In this document: positions 26,991 to 36,820 of the stretch, piece after piece | Position numbering within the stretch: position 1 is the first letter of the stretch | Layout of the letters: each line of letters starts with the position of its first letter | Assembly: GCF_000426185.1 (NCBI RefSeq) | Contig: NZ_AUEW01000001.1 | Span: forward strand, 992,001-1,056,000 | DNA length: 64,000 nucleotides | Source: Cellulomonas sp. URHD0024 | GTDB lineage: Bacteria; Actinomycetota; Actinomycetes; Actinomycetales; Cellulomonadaceae | Direction: 5' to 3' | Program-made: the position numbers and the translations under genes | The notes under the pieces: generated by a model | The model's database searches: none | Told to the model about the DNA's origin: nothing | The model's input: the letters and a program-made list of their open reading frames with translations, nothing else

Positions 26991-27996
26991 AGCTGCCGAC
27001 CGACGCCGCGACGCGAAGGACCGCTCGCTCGACGGCGAACTGAGGGTCTCGCCCCTCCCCCTTGACCTCTGCATCCGCCTGCGCGACCGCAGAGATGGCA
27101 CCGGCGAGGCCTTCGGGGGTCCAGCGCCTCAGGTCGGCCATCGCGCGATCCGTCTGCCACGGCGCCAGACCAAGATCCCGCACGGCGCCGGCGCCACGCC
27201 CCCGGACCGCAGCGACCTTGGCCAGCACGCGAAGCTTGGCGGCGAGCGCCGCGACGATGGGGACCGGGTCGACGCCTGTGGCCAGCGCGTGCCGGAGCAG
27301 TGCGACCGCCTGACCGGAGTTTCCCGCAACTGCCGCATCGGCGACCCGGAAGCCCGTCGCCTCGATCCGCCCGCCGTAGTAGCGCTCCACGACGTCGGCA
27401 CCGATCAGGCCCGACGTGTCGGCCACCAGCTGGGCGCAGGCCGCTGCGAGCTCGCGCAGGTCGCTCCCCACCGCGTCGACCAGGGCCCGGACCGCGCCTG
27501 CGTCGGCGCGTCGTCCGGCCCGCCGCAGCTCGGCCGTCACGAATGCACTCTTGTCCGAGTCGGACTTGATCACGTCGCATGCCACGGTGGGTACGCCCGT
27601 GGAGCGCAGCAGGTCGAGCAGCTTCTTGCCGCGCACGCCACCCGAGTGCCTCAGGACGAGCACCACTCCAGGCGGTGGCGCCGCCACGTATTCCGTGATG
27701 TCGGCCAGGAGCTCGTCGGGACCCTTGTCCAGCGAACCCACCACCAGGACCTTGTCCTCGGCGAAGAGTGAGGGACTCGCGACGACTCCGAGCGTTCCCA
27801 CGACGTAGTCGGCGCCGTCCAACCGGGTCACCTCGACGTCGGGGTCCGTCGATCGCGCCAAGGCGACCACGCGATCGACAGCGCGATCCGCGAGCAGGTC
27901 CTCGGCTCCGCTGACGAGCAGGACCGGCGCGAGCTCGACGGCATCCCACGAGACGCCGACGGTCTTCGCGGCGGCACGGCGGGTTGCGGGGGGCAC
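26989..27996 (-). CDS. holA: DNA polymerase III delta subunit (clamp loader)
   Basis: 335 residues with the HolA layout: an AAA+-like N-terminal domain without a functional P-loop (VLLVSGAEDLLADRAVDRVV), the VVVGSLDKGPDELL region, and a helical C-terminal collar domain (RVADAAVAGNSGQAVALLRH). It opens the beta clamp for loading. It starts 19 nt after comEC, in the usual comEA-comEC-holA order. Confidence 0.95.
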   Translation of the reverse strand: MPPATRRAAAKTVGVSWDAVELAPVLLVSGAEDLLADRAVDRVVALARSTDPDVEVTRLDGADYVVGTLGVVASPSLFAEDKVLVVGSLDKGPDELLADITEYVAAPPPGVVLVLRHSGGVRGKKLLDLLRSTGVPTVACDVIKSDSDKSAFVTAELRRAGRRADAGAVRALVDAVGSDLRELAAACAQLVADTSGLIGADVVERYYGGRIEATGFRVADAAVAGNSGQAVALLRHALATGVDPVPIVAALAAKLRVLAKVAAVRGRGAGAVRDLGLAPWQTDRAMADLRRWTPEGLAGAISAVAQADAEVKGEGRDPQFAVERAVLRVAASVGS

Positions 27997-28015
27997 GCGT
28001 ACAGCCTGCCAGACC

Positions 28016-29698
28016 TCACCGACAGCGTCGGGCGACGAGCAGCCGCGCCACGCTCAGTGCCGTGACCGTGAGCAGGACGATCCCGACGACACCGGGTTGC
28101 CAGGCGACCTGTGCGCCCGGAGCGGCAGCGGCCACACGGGCGACAGCCCCGATCCACCAGCACGCTGCACCTGCGCCCAGCGCGAGCAGCTGCGCGCCCC
28201 ACGGCCACCACGACGCTAGAGCGCCTGCCGCCAGCCCCAGCACGGTCGCGGGTGCCACAGCCGGCGCGACGAGCAGGTTCGCCGGGATCGCGTACGTCGC
28301 CACCGACGGGGTGGCCAGCAGGCTCGCCGGCGCGCAGACGAGCTGAGCGGCGACCGGCAGCGCGAGGACCTGCGCGACCGGCCGGCCGCACCGGCCCGAC
28401 CAGCGCTGCGCGAGGGGGCCGCCCAGAAGCACGAGACCACCTGTCGCGAGGACCGACAGCAGGAAGCCGAGCTCGCCGGCCAGCCACGGGTCGCTCACCA
28501 GCAGGACGACGACCGAGGCGAAGAGCGCGGGCGGTGCCCTGTGCGGACGCCCGAGGAGCAGGCCGCCCGCCGCGACGAGCCCCATGGCCGCCGCACGAAC
28601 GACGCTCGGCGACGGATGCACCAGGGTCACCATGGCGGCCATCGCTGTCACCACCAGCGCGACCCGCATTCCGCGCGGAAGGCGTGCTGCCGTCGCGAGG
28701 GTCAGCACGAGGACCGCGACCAGAGAGAAGTGCGCTCCCGAGACCGCCGTGACGTGCGTCAGGCCCGCGACGCGCATGTCCGCCGCCAGGTCGGTCGGCA
28801 CGCCGCTCGTGTCGCCGACCGTCACCCCGGGAAGGAGCGCTCCGGCGTCGCCGGGCAGCGGGCGCGCGAGATCGGCGACGTCCTGGCGGACGACCCCGGC
28901 GACAGCGTCCCAGGGCCCCGGGTCGCCGAGGAGCTCAGGTGCGGCGCTGGTCAGGAGCACCGCCACCAGCCGCGCACCGCGGGTGCTGGGCTGCAACCGC
29001 CCGACGACCCGGACGCGCGCGCCGAACCGCGCGCTCGCGAGTGCGGGCGGTCCGAGGACGAGGACCTGACCCACGGCACCGGACGCCCGGCCGCGGGCGG
29101 AGATCGTCCCGACCGCGACGACGCACCGGGCGCGGGGCGGTGCACCGGGCCAGGCGGGCGGCAGGACGGCAGGCTCACCGACCACCCGCCCCGTCAGCAC
29201 CGCGGCCGACTGCGTCGCCGCGAGCCGTGGGAGCAGACCCAGGGCGCGGACATGGGTCTGCTCGGCGCCCGCACCGAGGACGGCGGCAACCGCCAGGAGC
29301 GCGAGGGCGACGGTGGGAGCCACGCCGGGTGCCGCTGGACCCCGTCGAGCGACGGCTGACCGCGCACGGGATGTCGCACGGCGGGACCGAGCCGGCGACT
29401 CGGGCCCGCATAGTCGCGGCGCCGCGGAGGAATCTGGGAGTGCGGAGGCGTCGACGACCGAGCGGTCGGTCGGACCGCGGGGTGTCTCCACGCGCATCTG
29501 CCGCCCACCCGAGCGGCGAACAGCGGCGCCGGCCGCCACGACGACCAGGCACGCGCCGGCGACGAGAGCAGCGGTCGACGGCGCCGTGCGGACGACGGCG
29601 AGTGCGGCGAGCCACGAACCGAGCGCAGCGGCCGCCAGGCGCAGGTCCACGGTCACCGTCGGCTCGCGGTCGTCGGGTGGCGTCTCGAGCGTCGTCAC
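28016..29698 (-). CDS. comEC: ComEC/Rec2-type DNA-uptake channel, short form
   Basis: 560 residues from a GTG overlapping the comEA stop. The N-terminal hydrophobic pair and DUF4131-like region are followed by the competence domain with GVPTDLAADMRVAGLTHVTA, SGAHFSLVAVLVL and HPSPSVVRAAAMG, within about ten membrane helices. The protein ends right after the last helices (ALSVARLLVARRCR). The C-terminal metallo-beta-lactamase domain of full-length ComEC is absent, and holA begins 19 nt later, so it was not lost to a nearby frameshift. Confidence 0.93.
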   Translation of the reverse strand: MTTLETPPDDREPTVTVDLRLAAAALGSWLAALAVVRTAPSTAALVAGACLVVVAAGAAVRRSGGRQMRVETPRGPTDRSVVDASALPDSSAAPRLCGPESPARSRRATSRARSAVARRGPAAPGVAPTVALALLAVAAVLGAGAEQTHVRALGLLPRLAATQSAAVLTGRVVGEPAVLPPAWPGAPPRARCVVAVGTISARGRASGAVGQVLVLGPPALASARFGARVRVVGRLQPSTRGARLVAVLLTSAAPELLGDPGPWDAVAGVVRQDVADLARPLPGDAGALLPGVTVGDTSGVPTDLAADMRVAGLTHVTAVSGAHFSLVAVLVLTLATAARLPRGMRVALVVTAMAAMVTLVHPSPSVVRAAAMGLVAAGGLLLGRPHRAPPALFASVVVLLVSDPWLAGELGFLLSVLATGGLVLLGGPLAQRWSGRCGRPVAQVLALPVAAQLVCAPASLLATPSVATYAIPANLLVAPAVAPATVLGLAAGALASWWPWGAQLLALGAGAACWWIGAVARVAAAAPGAQVAWQPGVVGIVLLTVTALSVARLLVARRCR

Positions 29699-30702
29699 AC
29701 GCGCACCAGGTCCCGAAGGCGGTCGAGCAGCGTGGGGCCGATGCCACTCACGTCGCCGAGATCGTCGACGGATGCGTACGGCCCCTCGTCCCGGTGGGCG
29801 ACGATCCGAGCGGCGAGCACCGGCCCGATCCCCGGGAGCGCGTCGAGCGCAGCCGCGTCCGCCGTGTTCAGGTCCACCCGGTCGTCGGCCGAGGCGGCGG
29901 GGACGCCGGGCGCGGGAGTGTCCCCGGGCCGCGGAACCACGATCTGTTCGCCGTCGACGATCAAGCGTGCGAGGTTGAGCGAGCCGACCTCCGCGTCCGG
30001 CGCGGTGCCGCCCGCTGCGGCGACCGCGTCGACGACGCGTGACCCGGCCGGCAGTCGGACGACGCCCTGGGTCCTCACCGCGCCGACCACGTCGACGACC
30101 ACGGGCGCCGCGGGCGACGTCTGCGCACCGGGTGTCCCGGTAGACGACTGGGTGCCCGCGGGCGCCGGTACCGGCAGAGCGACGGGTGGGCCTGGAGCCG
30201 CGGACGCGGCGCGCAGCGCGACGCCGCCGGCCAGGAGCAGAACGGTGGCCCCGGCGACGCCGACGAGCCGCCAGGACACCGACCAGCGCACCCGCCGCCG
30301 CGGATACCTGCCGAGCGGTGTGCCGTGCGTGACGGCGTACGAGCCTGCTGCTGCGCGCAGAGCGGCCGTCGAGCGGGTCGGTGGTCGGAGCTCCGGGACC
30401 AGGCCGTCAGCGCGGCCCGGCCAGGCGTGGACCGACGGCGACGGCACGGGCGGCGGGCCGAGCGGTACGACGGGCAGCGCGTCGGGCGGAGCGACGGGCA
30501 AGGCGGCGAGCGGTACGACGGACGGCGCGTCGAGCGGAGCGACGGGCAGCCCGTCCGTCGGTCGCGCGCCGTCCGGGTCGGAGCCGCTCGGGCCGTCGAG
30601 GCTCGGCACCCACCCGGGGTGGGGACCACGACCGGGCGATGCGCTCACCGCGTCGAGGCGCTCACGGACCGCGCGGGTCAGCTCACGGTCTCGGCGCAGC
30701 AC
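29695..30702 (-). CDS. comEA: ComEA-type DNA-binding protein
   Basis: 335 residues from GTG. The N-terminal ~130 residues are a disordered Pro/Ala/Val-rich cytosolic stretch with imperfect repeats (LPVAPLDAPSVVPLAALPVA). A membrane helix (about 148-168) follows, then an SLBB domain (VVVDVVGAVRTQGVVRLPAG) and a C-terminal helix-hairpin-helix pair (VDLNTADAAALDALPGIGPV). It is the DNA receptor for uptake with ComEC. No comEB is present. Confidence 0.93.
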   Translation of the reverse strand: MLRRDRELTRAVRERLDAVSASPGRGPHPGWVPSLDGPSGSDPDGARPTDGLPVAPLDAPSVVPLAALPVAPPDALPVVPLGPPPVPSPSVHAWPGRADGLVPELRPPTRSTAALRAAAGSYAVTHGTPLGRYPRRRVRWSVSWRLVGVAGATVLLLAGGVALRAASAAPGPPVALPVPAPAGTQSSTGTPGAQTSPAAPVVVDVVGAVRTQGVVRLPAGSRVVDAVAAAGGTAPDAEVGSLNLARLIVDGEQIVVPRPGDTPAPGVPAASADDRVDLNTADAAALDALPGIGPVLAARIVAHRDEGPYASVDDLGDVSGIGPTLLDRLRDLVRV

Positions 30703-30816
30703 CTGGTGACCGTAGGTCGCCGGGCCCGGTCAGCGATCCGCACAGGCGCGATCCGCGGACGGGGTGGATGAGCGCAGGTGGCTGTGGTCGGCTCGGCGAC
30801 CGCAGCCGTCCGGGCC

Positions 30817-31776
30817 TCAGGCGTCGGCGACGACGATGCCGAGCACGCCGGGCCCCGCGTGCGCGGCCAGGACGGCGCTCGACTCGCTGACCACGGCTTC
30901 GACCAGCCGGTCGCCGAGAGCAGCGACGAGCTCGTCAGCGAGCGCCTGCGCCATCTCGGGCTGCCGGAGATGGTGCACGGCGATGCGCGCCTGCGGGCGC
31001 CCGGAGGCGTCGGCGAGAGCGAGGGCGACGAGCCGGTCCCGGCCGGCGCGGCGCGTGCGGACCTTCTCGAGCAGCGCGACGCTCCCGTCGGAGAGCGTCA
31101 GGATCGGCCGGAGACCGAGCACCGTGCCCAGAGCCGCCGCCGGGGCGCTGAGCCGGCCGCCGCGTCGCAGGTGGTCGAGCGAGTCGACCAGGAACCAGAC
31201 GCGCGCGGACTCGGCCGTGCGGTGGGCACGGGACGCCACCTCCGCCGCCGCAGGAGCGACCGGCGCGACGCGGTGGCGGTCCTGCCACCACGAGCGCGCG
31301 GCCGCCAGCCGGCCGGTCGTCGAGGCGGGCTCGGCTGGCTCCGGGAGCGCGGCGAAGCGGGCGGCCTCGACGACGGCGAACCCGAGAGCCATGCCGACGG
31401 CGCGGGAGTCGACGACCTGCACCGGCACCGGGGAGGATGCGGCCGCGAGCCGCGCTGCGCGGACGGTGCCCGACAGCTCCCCGGACAGGTGCACGGAGAC
31501 GATCTCCCGCGCCCCGGCCGCGGCAGCCCGCTCGTAGGCCGCCGCGAACGCCGCAGGCGGTGGCTGCGAGGTGGTGACCTTGCGGGACCCCTGGGTCAGC
31601 GCGCCGAGCAGCTCGGGGGCGGTGATGTCGACGCCCTCGACGTGCTCGACGCCGTCCACGATCACGTCGAGCGGGACCACGCCGATCCCCCAGCGCTCCG
31701 CGACCCCGTCGGGCAGCGACGCGGTGGAGTCGGTGACGACCGCGACCCAGGCAGGTGGTTCCGGCCGGCGGCTCAG
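30817..31776 (-). CDS. DegV family fatty-acid-binding protein
   Basis: 319 residues if the start is the CTG at 31776, which overlaps the leuS stop as CTGA. No in-frame ATG, GTG or TTG lies between deep inside leuS and the GTG that would delete the conserved TDSTASLP motif. Other family motifs: [37 protein letters not shown] and [11 protein letters not shown]. DegV proteins bind fatty acids, and homologues feed fatty-acid kinase. Confidence 0.88.
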   Translation of the reverse strand: MSRRPEPPAWVAVVTDSTASLPDGVAERWGIGVVPLDVIVDGVEHVEGVDITAPELLGALTQGSRKVTTSQPPPAAFAAAYERAAAAGAREIVSVHLSGELSGTVRAARLAAASSPVPVQVVDSRAVGMALGFAVVEAARFAALPEPAEPASTTGRLAAARSWWQDRHRVAPVAPAAAEVASRAHRTAESARVWFLVDSLDHLRRGGRLSAPAAALGTVLGLRPILTLSDGSVALLEKVRTRRAGRDRLVALALADASGRPQARIAVHHLRQPEMAQALADELVAALGDRLVEAVVSESSAVLAAHAGPGVLGIVVADA

Positions 31777-34682
31777 ACCGGCACCACGTTGACCAGCCTG
31801 GGCGCGCGGACGATGACCGTCCGGATGTCCCGGCCGTCCAGCGCCCGCTGCACGCCCGCGTCGGCGAGCGCCAGGGCGCGCAGGTCGTCGTCGGAGGCGT
31901 CGACGGGGACCTCGGCACGGCCGCGCACCTTGCCCTGCACCTGAAGGATGCAGGTGACGGTGTCCTCGACCAGGTACCCGGGATCGGCGACGGGGAACGG
32001 CTCGTGCGCGAGCGAGCCGTCGTGGCCGAGCCGCTGCCACAGCTCCTCGGCGACGTGCGGCGCGACGGGCGCGGTCATTAGGACCAGCGGCTCGACGGCC
32101 GCCCGGGGCGTCGTCGGCAGGGTGGTCAGGTGGTTGTTCAGCACGATCAGCTTGGCGATGGCGGTGTTGATGCGCATCGCCGCCATGTCCGTGGTGACGT
32201 CGGCGATCGTGCGGTGCAGGACCCGCAACGTCTCGTCCGACGGCTCGTCGTCCGTGACGACGAGGTCACCCGTGCGCTCGTCGACGACGTTGCGCCACAA
32301 ACGCTGCAGGAACCGCTGCGACCCGACGACGGCCCGGGTCTCCCACGGACGCGACAGGTCGAGCGGGCCCATCGACATCTCGTACACGCGCAGCGTGTCG
32401 GCGCCGTACTCGGCATACATGTCGTCGGGCGTCACCATGTTCTTCAGCGACTTGCCCATCTTCCCGTACTCGCGGTTGACGGGTTCGCCGCGCCACGAGA
32501 ACCCGGTCTCGACGGACGCGTCCTCGACGACCTCGTCCGCCGGCACGTGCACGCCGCGGGCGTCGGTGTAGGCGTACGCCTGGATGTAGCCCTGGTTGAA
32601 CAGCTTGTGGAACGGCTCGCCGCTGGCGACGTGCCCCAGGTCATGCAGCACCTTGTGCCAGAACCGCGCGTAGAGCAGGTGCAGGACGGCGTGCTCGACG
32701 CCGCCGACGTAGAGGTCGACGCCACCGATCGAGCCGGGCTTCTGCTCCCCGTGGCCGGGGCCCATCCAGTACCGCTCGAGGGCCGGGTCGACGAGCGTGA
32801 CGTCGCTCGTCGTGTCGAGGTAGCGCAGGTAGTACCAGCAGGAACCCGCCCAGTTGGGCATCGTGTTCGTGTCGCGACGGTAGACCTTGGGTCCGTCGCC
32901 CAGGTCGAGCGTGACGTTGACCCAGTCCTCGTTGCGACCCAGCGGCGGCTCGGGGGTGGAGTGCGCGTCGTCGGCGTCGAACGTGCGCGGCGAGTAGTCG
33001 GGCACGTCCGGCAGGTTGACCGGCAGGGCCGAGTCGGGGACGGCCAGCGGCAGGTCGTGCTCGTCGTAGACGATGGGGAACGGCTCGCCCCAGTAGCGCT
33101 GGCGGCTGAAGAGCCAGTCACGCAGGCGGTACGTGACGGTTCCCTCGCCGACGCCGCGCGCGGCGAGCCAGTCGGTGATCGCGGACTTCGCCTCGGGGAC
33201 CGACAGCCCGTCCAACGAGATCTCGTCGTTCGACGAGTTGATCGTGCGTCCGTCGCCGGTGCGCGCCCCCGGCGGGGTGCCCTCGGGTGCGTCGACCGTG
33301 TACACGATCGGCAGGTCGAACGCCTCGGCGAACGCGAAGTCGCGCTCGTCGCCACCCGGGACGGCCATGATCGCGCCGGTGCCGTAGCCCATGAGGACGT
33401 AGTCCGCCGTGAAGACGGGCAGCAGGTCGCCGTTGACGGGGTTCGTGGCCAGGTGCCCGGTGAACACGCCGGTCTTGCGGCCCGCGTCCGCCTGCCGCTC
33501 GACCGCTGTCTTGGCCGCCGACTCGGCGCGGTAGGCCGCAACCGCGTCGATCGGCGAGTCGTGGCCGCCGGTCCACACGTCCTTGGTTCCGTCAGGCCAC
33601 GCCGCGGGAACCTCGTCGAGCAGCGGGTGCTCCGGGGCGACGACGACGAACGTGGCGCCGAACAGCGTGTCCGGGCGCGTGGTGAACACCTCGACCTGGT
33701 CACCGCCCTGGACCGCGAACGTGACGCGCGCACCGTGCGAGCGACCGATCCAGTTGCGCTGCATCGCCCTGACCTTGTCGGGCCAGTCGATGAGCTCGAG
33801 GTCGTCCACGAGCCGGTCGGCGTAGGCCGTGATCCGCATGTTCCACTGCCGCAGGCTGCGCTGGAACACCGGGAAGTTGCCGCGCTCGGAGCGCCCGTCC
33901 GAGGTGACCTCCTCGTTGGCCAGCACGGTGCCCAGACCCGGACACCAGTTGACCGGCGTCTCCGAGACGTAGGCCAGGCGGTGCGTGTCCAGGACGCGAC
34001 GCCGCTCGACTGGATCGAGCGACGCCCACTCTGTGCCGTCCGGGGTGCTCCGCACCCCCGAGTCGTACTCCGCGACGAGCTCCGCGATCGGACGGGCACG
34101 GCCGAGACCGCCGTCCGGGCGCACCGCGGTCTCGTCGTACCAGGACTCGAAGATCTGCAAGAAGATCCACTGCGTCCAGCGCACGTACGCGGGGTCGATC
34201 GTCGCGAAGGTGCGGCGCGAGTCGTGCGCCAGGCCCAGGCGCCGGAGCTGGCGCTTCATGATGACGATGTTCGCCTCGGTGGTGGTGCGCGGGTGCTGAC
34301 CCGTCTGGACCGCGAACTGCTCGGCCGGGAGGCCGAAGGCATCGAAGGCGAGCGCGTGCAGGACGTTGTCGCCCTGCATCCGACGGAACCGGCCGACGAC
34401 GTCGGTGCCGATGTAGCCCAGCGGGTGCCCGATGTGCAGGCCCGCGCCCGAGGGGTACGGGAACATGTCCATCACGAAGAACGCCGGTTGCGAGGGGTCC
34501 GCGTTGCGTCCGTGGCCGTCCGTCAGGCCGCCGACGGGGTTGGCGGCGAAGAACGTGCCGCGCTGCTCCCACTCGTCCTGCCAGCGGAGCTCGATCTCGC
34601 GCGCGAGGTCGGCCGTATAGCGGAACGGGACGTCGTCGGACGTCGTCGGGGCGGTGGTGTCGGGAGCGTCCTGCGAGGTCAC
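31773..34682 (-). CDS. leuS: Leucyl-tRNA synthetase
   Basis: 969 residues from GTG. Class I signatures: [17 protein letters not shown] (HIGH) and the KMSKS variant [10 protein letters not shown]. The editing domain is present ([20 protein letters not shown] and [18 protein letters not shown]), and the anticodon-binding and C-terminal domains end [11 protein letters not shown]. It charges tRNA-Leu. The length suits the actinobacterial type, and DegV is translationally coupled downstream. Confidence 0.98.
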   Translation of the reverse strand: MTSQDAPDTTAPTTSDDVPFRYTADLAREIELRWQDEWEQRGTFFAANPVGGLTDGHGRNADPSQPAFFVMDMFPYPSGAGLHIGHPLGYIGTDVVGRFRRMQGDNVLHALAFDAFGLPAEQFAVQTGQHPRTTTEANIVIMKRQLRRLGLAHDSRRTFATIDPAYVRWTQWIFLQIFESWYDETAVRPDGGLGRARPIAELVAEYDSGVRSTPDGTEWASLDPVERRRVLDTHRLAYVSETPVNWCPGLGTVLANEEVTSDGRSERGNFPVFQRSLRQWNMRITAYADRLVDDLELIDWPDKVRAMQRNWIGRSHGARVTFAVQGGDQVEVFTTRPDTLFGATFVVVAPEHPLLDEVPAAWPDGTKDVWTGGHDSPIDAVAAYRAESAAKTAVERQADAGRKTGVFTGHLATNPVNGDLLPVFTADYVLMGYGTGAIMAVPGGDERDFAFAEAFDLPIVYTVDAPEGTPPGARTGDGRTINSSNDEISLDGLSVPEAKSAITDWLAARGVGEGTVTYRLRDWLFSRQRYWGEPFPIVYDEHDLPLAVPDSALPVNLPDVPDYSPRTFDADDAHSTPEPPLGRNEDWVNVTLDLGDGPKVYRRDTNTMPNWAGSCWYYLRYLDTTSDVTLVDPALERYWMGPGHGEQKPGSIGGVDLYVGGVEHAVLHLLYARFWHKVLHDLGHVASGEPFHKLFNQGYIQAYAYTDARGVHVPADEVVEDASVETGFSWRGEPVNREYGKMGKSLKNMVTPDDMYAEYGADTLRVYEMSMGPLDLSRPWETRAVVGSQRFLQRLWRNVVDERTGDLVVTDDEPSDETLRVLHRTIADVTTDMAAMRINTAIAKLIVLNNHLTTLPTTPRAAVEPLVLMTAPVAPHVAEELWQRLGHDGSLAHEPFPVADPGYLVEDTVTCILQVQGKVRGRAEVPVDASDDDLRALALADAGVQRALDGRDIRTVIVRAPRLVNVVPV

Positions 34683-34749
34683 CCGTCGAGTTTACCGGGC
34701 GGTGCACGGCTCAGGTCGCCGCTCGGGTGCCCCGGACGGCGTGCTCAGG

Positions 34750-35988
34750 TCAGCGGGAGCTCAGCTCGGGCGTGAGGTCTCGCACAGCGTCTTCGGTGCT
34801 CGTCGGCGCAGACGGCGTCCCTACGAACGACGGCGGAGCCCCCCGACCGGCCGCGAGAACCACGATCAGCCCCATCGCCGTGAGGCCCGCGCCGACCCAC
34901 GCGGGGGCGAGGTAGCCCATCCCGCCGGCGATGACGAGACCGCCGACGAACGCCCCCGCGGCGTTGCCGAGGTTGAGCGCCGAGTGGCACAGCGCCGCAC
35001 CGAGCGACGGCGCGGCGGGCGAGACGTCCATGAGCCGCGTCTGGAGCGAGAGGCCGAGGACCTGCGACGTCACCCCGAGCATCACGAGCGCGAGCACCGC
35101 GGGAACCGGGTACGAGCCGACGAGGGCGATGACGACGAGCACGACGATCGTGGCGACCATGCTCCCGATCACGGTGCCGAGCACCGACCGGTCCGCGAGG
35201 CGTCCGCCGACCATGGTGCCGATCGTCATGCCGATGCCGTAGAGCGCGAGGACCACCGGGACGAGCCCGACCCCCAGGCCGGTCACCTCGGTGAGCAGCG
35301 GCTTCACGTAGGAGTACACGGCGAACATGCCGCCGAAGCCGATCGCGCCGGCGCCGAAGGCGATCCACAGCCGGCTGTTGCGCAGCGCCGAGACCTCCGT
35401 CCGCACGGTGGTGCCCTCGACGACGGGCAGCGACGGCGTCCACGCCCACAGCGCAGCCAGCGTCAGCAGGCCGAGGACGCCCACCCCGACGAACGACCAG
35501 CGCCAACCGACCGTGTCGCCGACGACCGACGTCAGCGGGACGCCGACCGCGCACGCGATCGTCAGACCGGCCATCATCGCGGCAACGGCGCGGCCGCGGC
35601 GTTCGATGCCGACCACGGCGACTCCCATCACGGCGCCGACCCCGAAGAAGATGCCGTGCGGCAGCCCTGCGAGGAACCGGAAGGCGACCAGCGTCCGCAT
35701 GCTCGGCGCGAGTGCGGAGAGGATGTTGCCGACGACGAACGCGGACATGAGCAGGAGCAGGAGCCTGCGTCTGTCCATCCGGGCGCTGAGCACCGCGATC
35801 GTCGGTGCGCCGACGACGACGCCGAGCGCGTACGCGGTGATGGCGTGCCCGGTCGTCGGGATGGGAGCCCCGAGGTCCGTCGCGATCTCGGGCAGCATCC
35901 CCATGGTCGCGAACTCGGTGGTGCCGATGCAGAAGCCCCCGAGGGCGAGCGCGAAGAGCGCCGCGCGGGCGCGTGCGGTTGACAGCAC
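34750..35988 (-). CDS. MFS transporter, DHA1 type (AraJ-like)
   Basis: 412 residues from GTG with GGAGGAG close upstream. Twelve hydrophobic segments; the N-terminal FCIGTTEFATMGMLPEIA is typical of AraJ/YdhP-like drug:H+ antiporters, and a motif A-like loop follows TM2 (LSARMDRRRLLLLL). The substrate cannot be told from sequence. A perfect 12-bp palindrome lies 16-27 bp upstream of the start. Confidence 0.9.
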   Translation of the reverse strand: MLSTARARAALFALALGGFCIGTTEFATMGMLPEIATDLGAPIPTTGHAITAYALGVVVGAPTIAVLSARMDRRRLLLLLMSAFVVGNILSALAPSMRTLVAFRFLAGLPHGIFFGVGAVMGVAVVGIERRGRAVAAMMAGLTIACAVGVPLTSVVGDTVGWRWSFVGVGVLGLLTLAALWAWTPSLPVVEGTTVRTEVSALRNSRLWIAFGAGAIGFGGMFAVYSYVKPLLTEVTGLGVGLVPVVLALYGIGMTIGTMVGGRLADRSVLGTVIGSMVATIVVLVVIALVGSYPVPAVLALVMLGVTSQVLGLSLQTRLMDVSPAAPSLGAALCHSALNLGNAAGAFVGGLVIAGGMGYLAPAWVGAGLTAMGLIVVLAAGRGAPPSFVGTPSAPTSTEDAVRDLTPELSSR

Positions 35989-36003
35989 GTGGCTCCTCCG
36001 GAA

Positions 36004-36015
36004 CGAATCGATTCG
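36004..36015. promoter_or_regulatory. Palindrome CGAATCGATTCG, candidate operator of the MFS gene
   Basis: A perfect 12-bp palindrome between the MFS ribosome binding site and a TAGGCT -10 candidate at 36062-36067 (minus). Its position is ideal for a repressor site; the regulator is unknown. Confidence 0.5.
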
Positions 36016-36069
36016 ACAAGGCGGCGGAGGCGCGTCGTCGACAACTCCGGTGGATGCCTAGAGCCTACG

Positions 36070-36765
36070 TCACGGCGCCGGGACCAGCCAGATCGCCCGC
36101 CCGGCGACCTCGCCGAGATCCACGGTCCGCCGCCCCTGCGCGCCGCCCGGACCGACGGACACGGAGATCACCCCGGCGACGGCGCGTCGCTCCACCACCG
36201 TCAGCGGTGCGTCGAGCACCAGACCGACGGTGTCGACGTACCTCAGCAGCTCGGGATCGGCGTCCGAGATCCGCGCGACGGCCCACTCCCCGGTCGGCGC
36301 GTCCCAGAGCAGGGTCGCGGGTGGCACCTGGATCGAGCCGTCCGCCGCGGGGATCGGGTCACCGTGCGGGTCGCGTCGAGGATGCCCCAGCTGGGCGGCG
36401 ATCCGCTCGACGAACACGTCCGAGACGGCGTGCTCGAGGATCTCTGCCTCGTCGTGCACCTCGTCCCAGCCGTACCCGAGCACCTCCACCAGGAACGTCT
36501 CGATGAGCCGGTGCCTGCGGACCACCGCCAGGGCGTGCCGCTCGCCGTCGGGGGTGAGCTCGACGGCGCCGTAGGGCTCGTGCGTCACCAGCCCGCTGTC
36601 CGCAAGCCGACGGACGGTCTCCGAGACGGTCGACGGACCGACGCCCAGCCGGGCAGCCAGCATCTTGGTGGTGACGGGCTGCGTGGACCACTCGCGCGCC
36701 GACCAGACGACCTTGAGGTAGTCCTGCGTGACGGCGCTCAGCTCGGGCGTGGTCGGCGTGCTCAC
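36070..36765 (-). CDS. DtxR/MntR-family metal-dependent regulator
   Basis: 231 residues from GTG. The winged helix (LAARLGVGPSTVSETVRRLA) is followed by a dimerisation/metal domain with VHDEAEILEHAVSD and GHPRRDPHGDPIP, which carry the His/Glu ligands of DtxR, and a C-terminal SH3-like domain. It senses Fe2+ or Mn2+; the metal cannot be assigned by eye. TAGGCT ends 6 nt before the GTG, suggesting leaderless mRNA. No metal transporter gene is adjacent. Confidence 0.93.
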   Translation of the reverse strand: MSTPTTPELSAVTQDYLKVVWSAREWSTQPVTTKMLAARLGVGPSTVSETVRRLADSGLVTHEPYGAVELTPDGERHALAVVRRHRLIETFLVEVLGYGWDEVHDEAEILEHAVSDVFVERIAAQLGHPRRDPHGDPIPAADGSIQVPPATLLWDAPTGEWAVARISDADPELLRYVDTVGLVLDAPLTVVERRAVAGVISVSVGPGGAQGRRTVDLGEVAGRAIWLVPAP

Positions 36766-36771
36766 GCGCCC

Positions 36772-36777
36772 AGCCTA
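36772..36777 (-). promoter_or_regulatory. Candidate -10 (TAGGCT) of the DtxR-type gene
   Basis: TAGGCT, 6 nt, then GTG, with no Shine-Dalgarno sequence. It fits a leaderless promoter. Confidence 0.45.
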
Positions 36778-36820
36778 GACAGGCACACTCCCAGCACCCG
36801 GCGACGCTCGCCGCGGCCGC

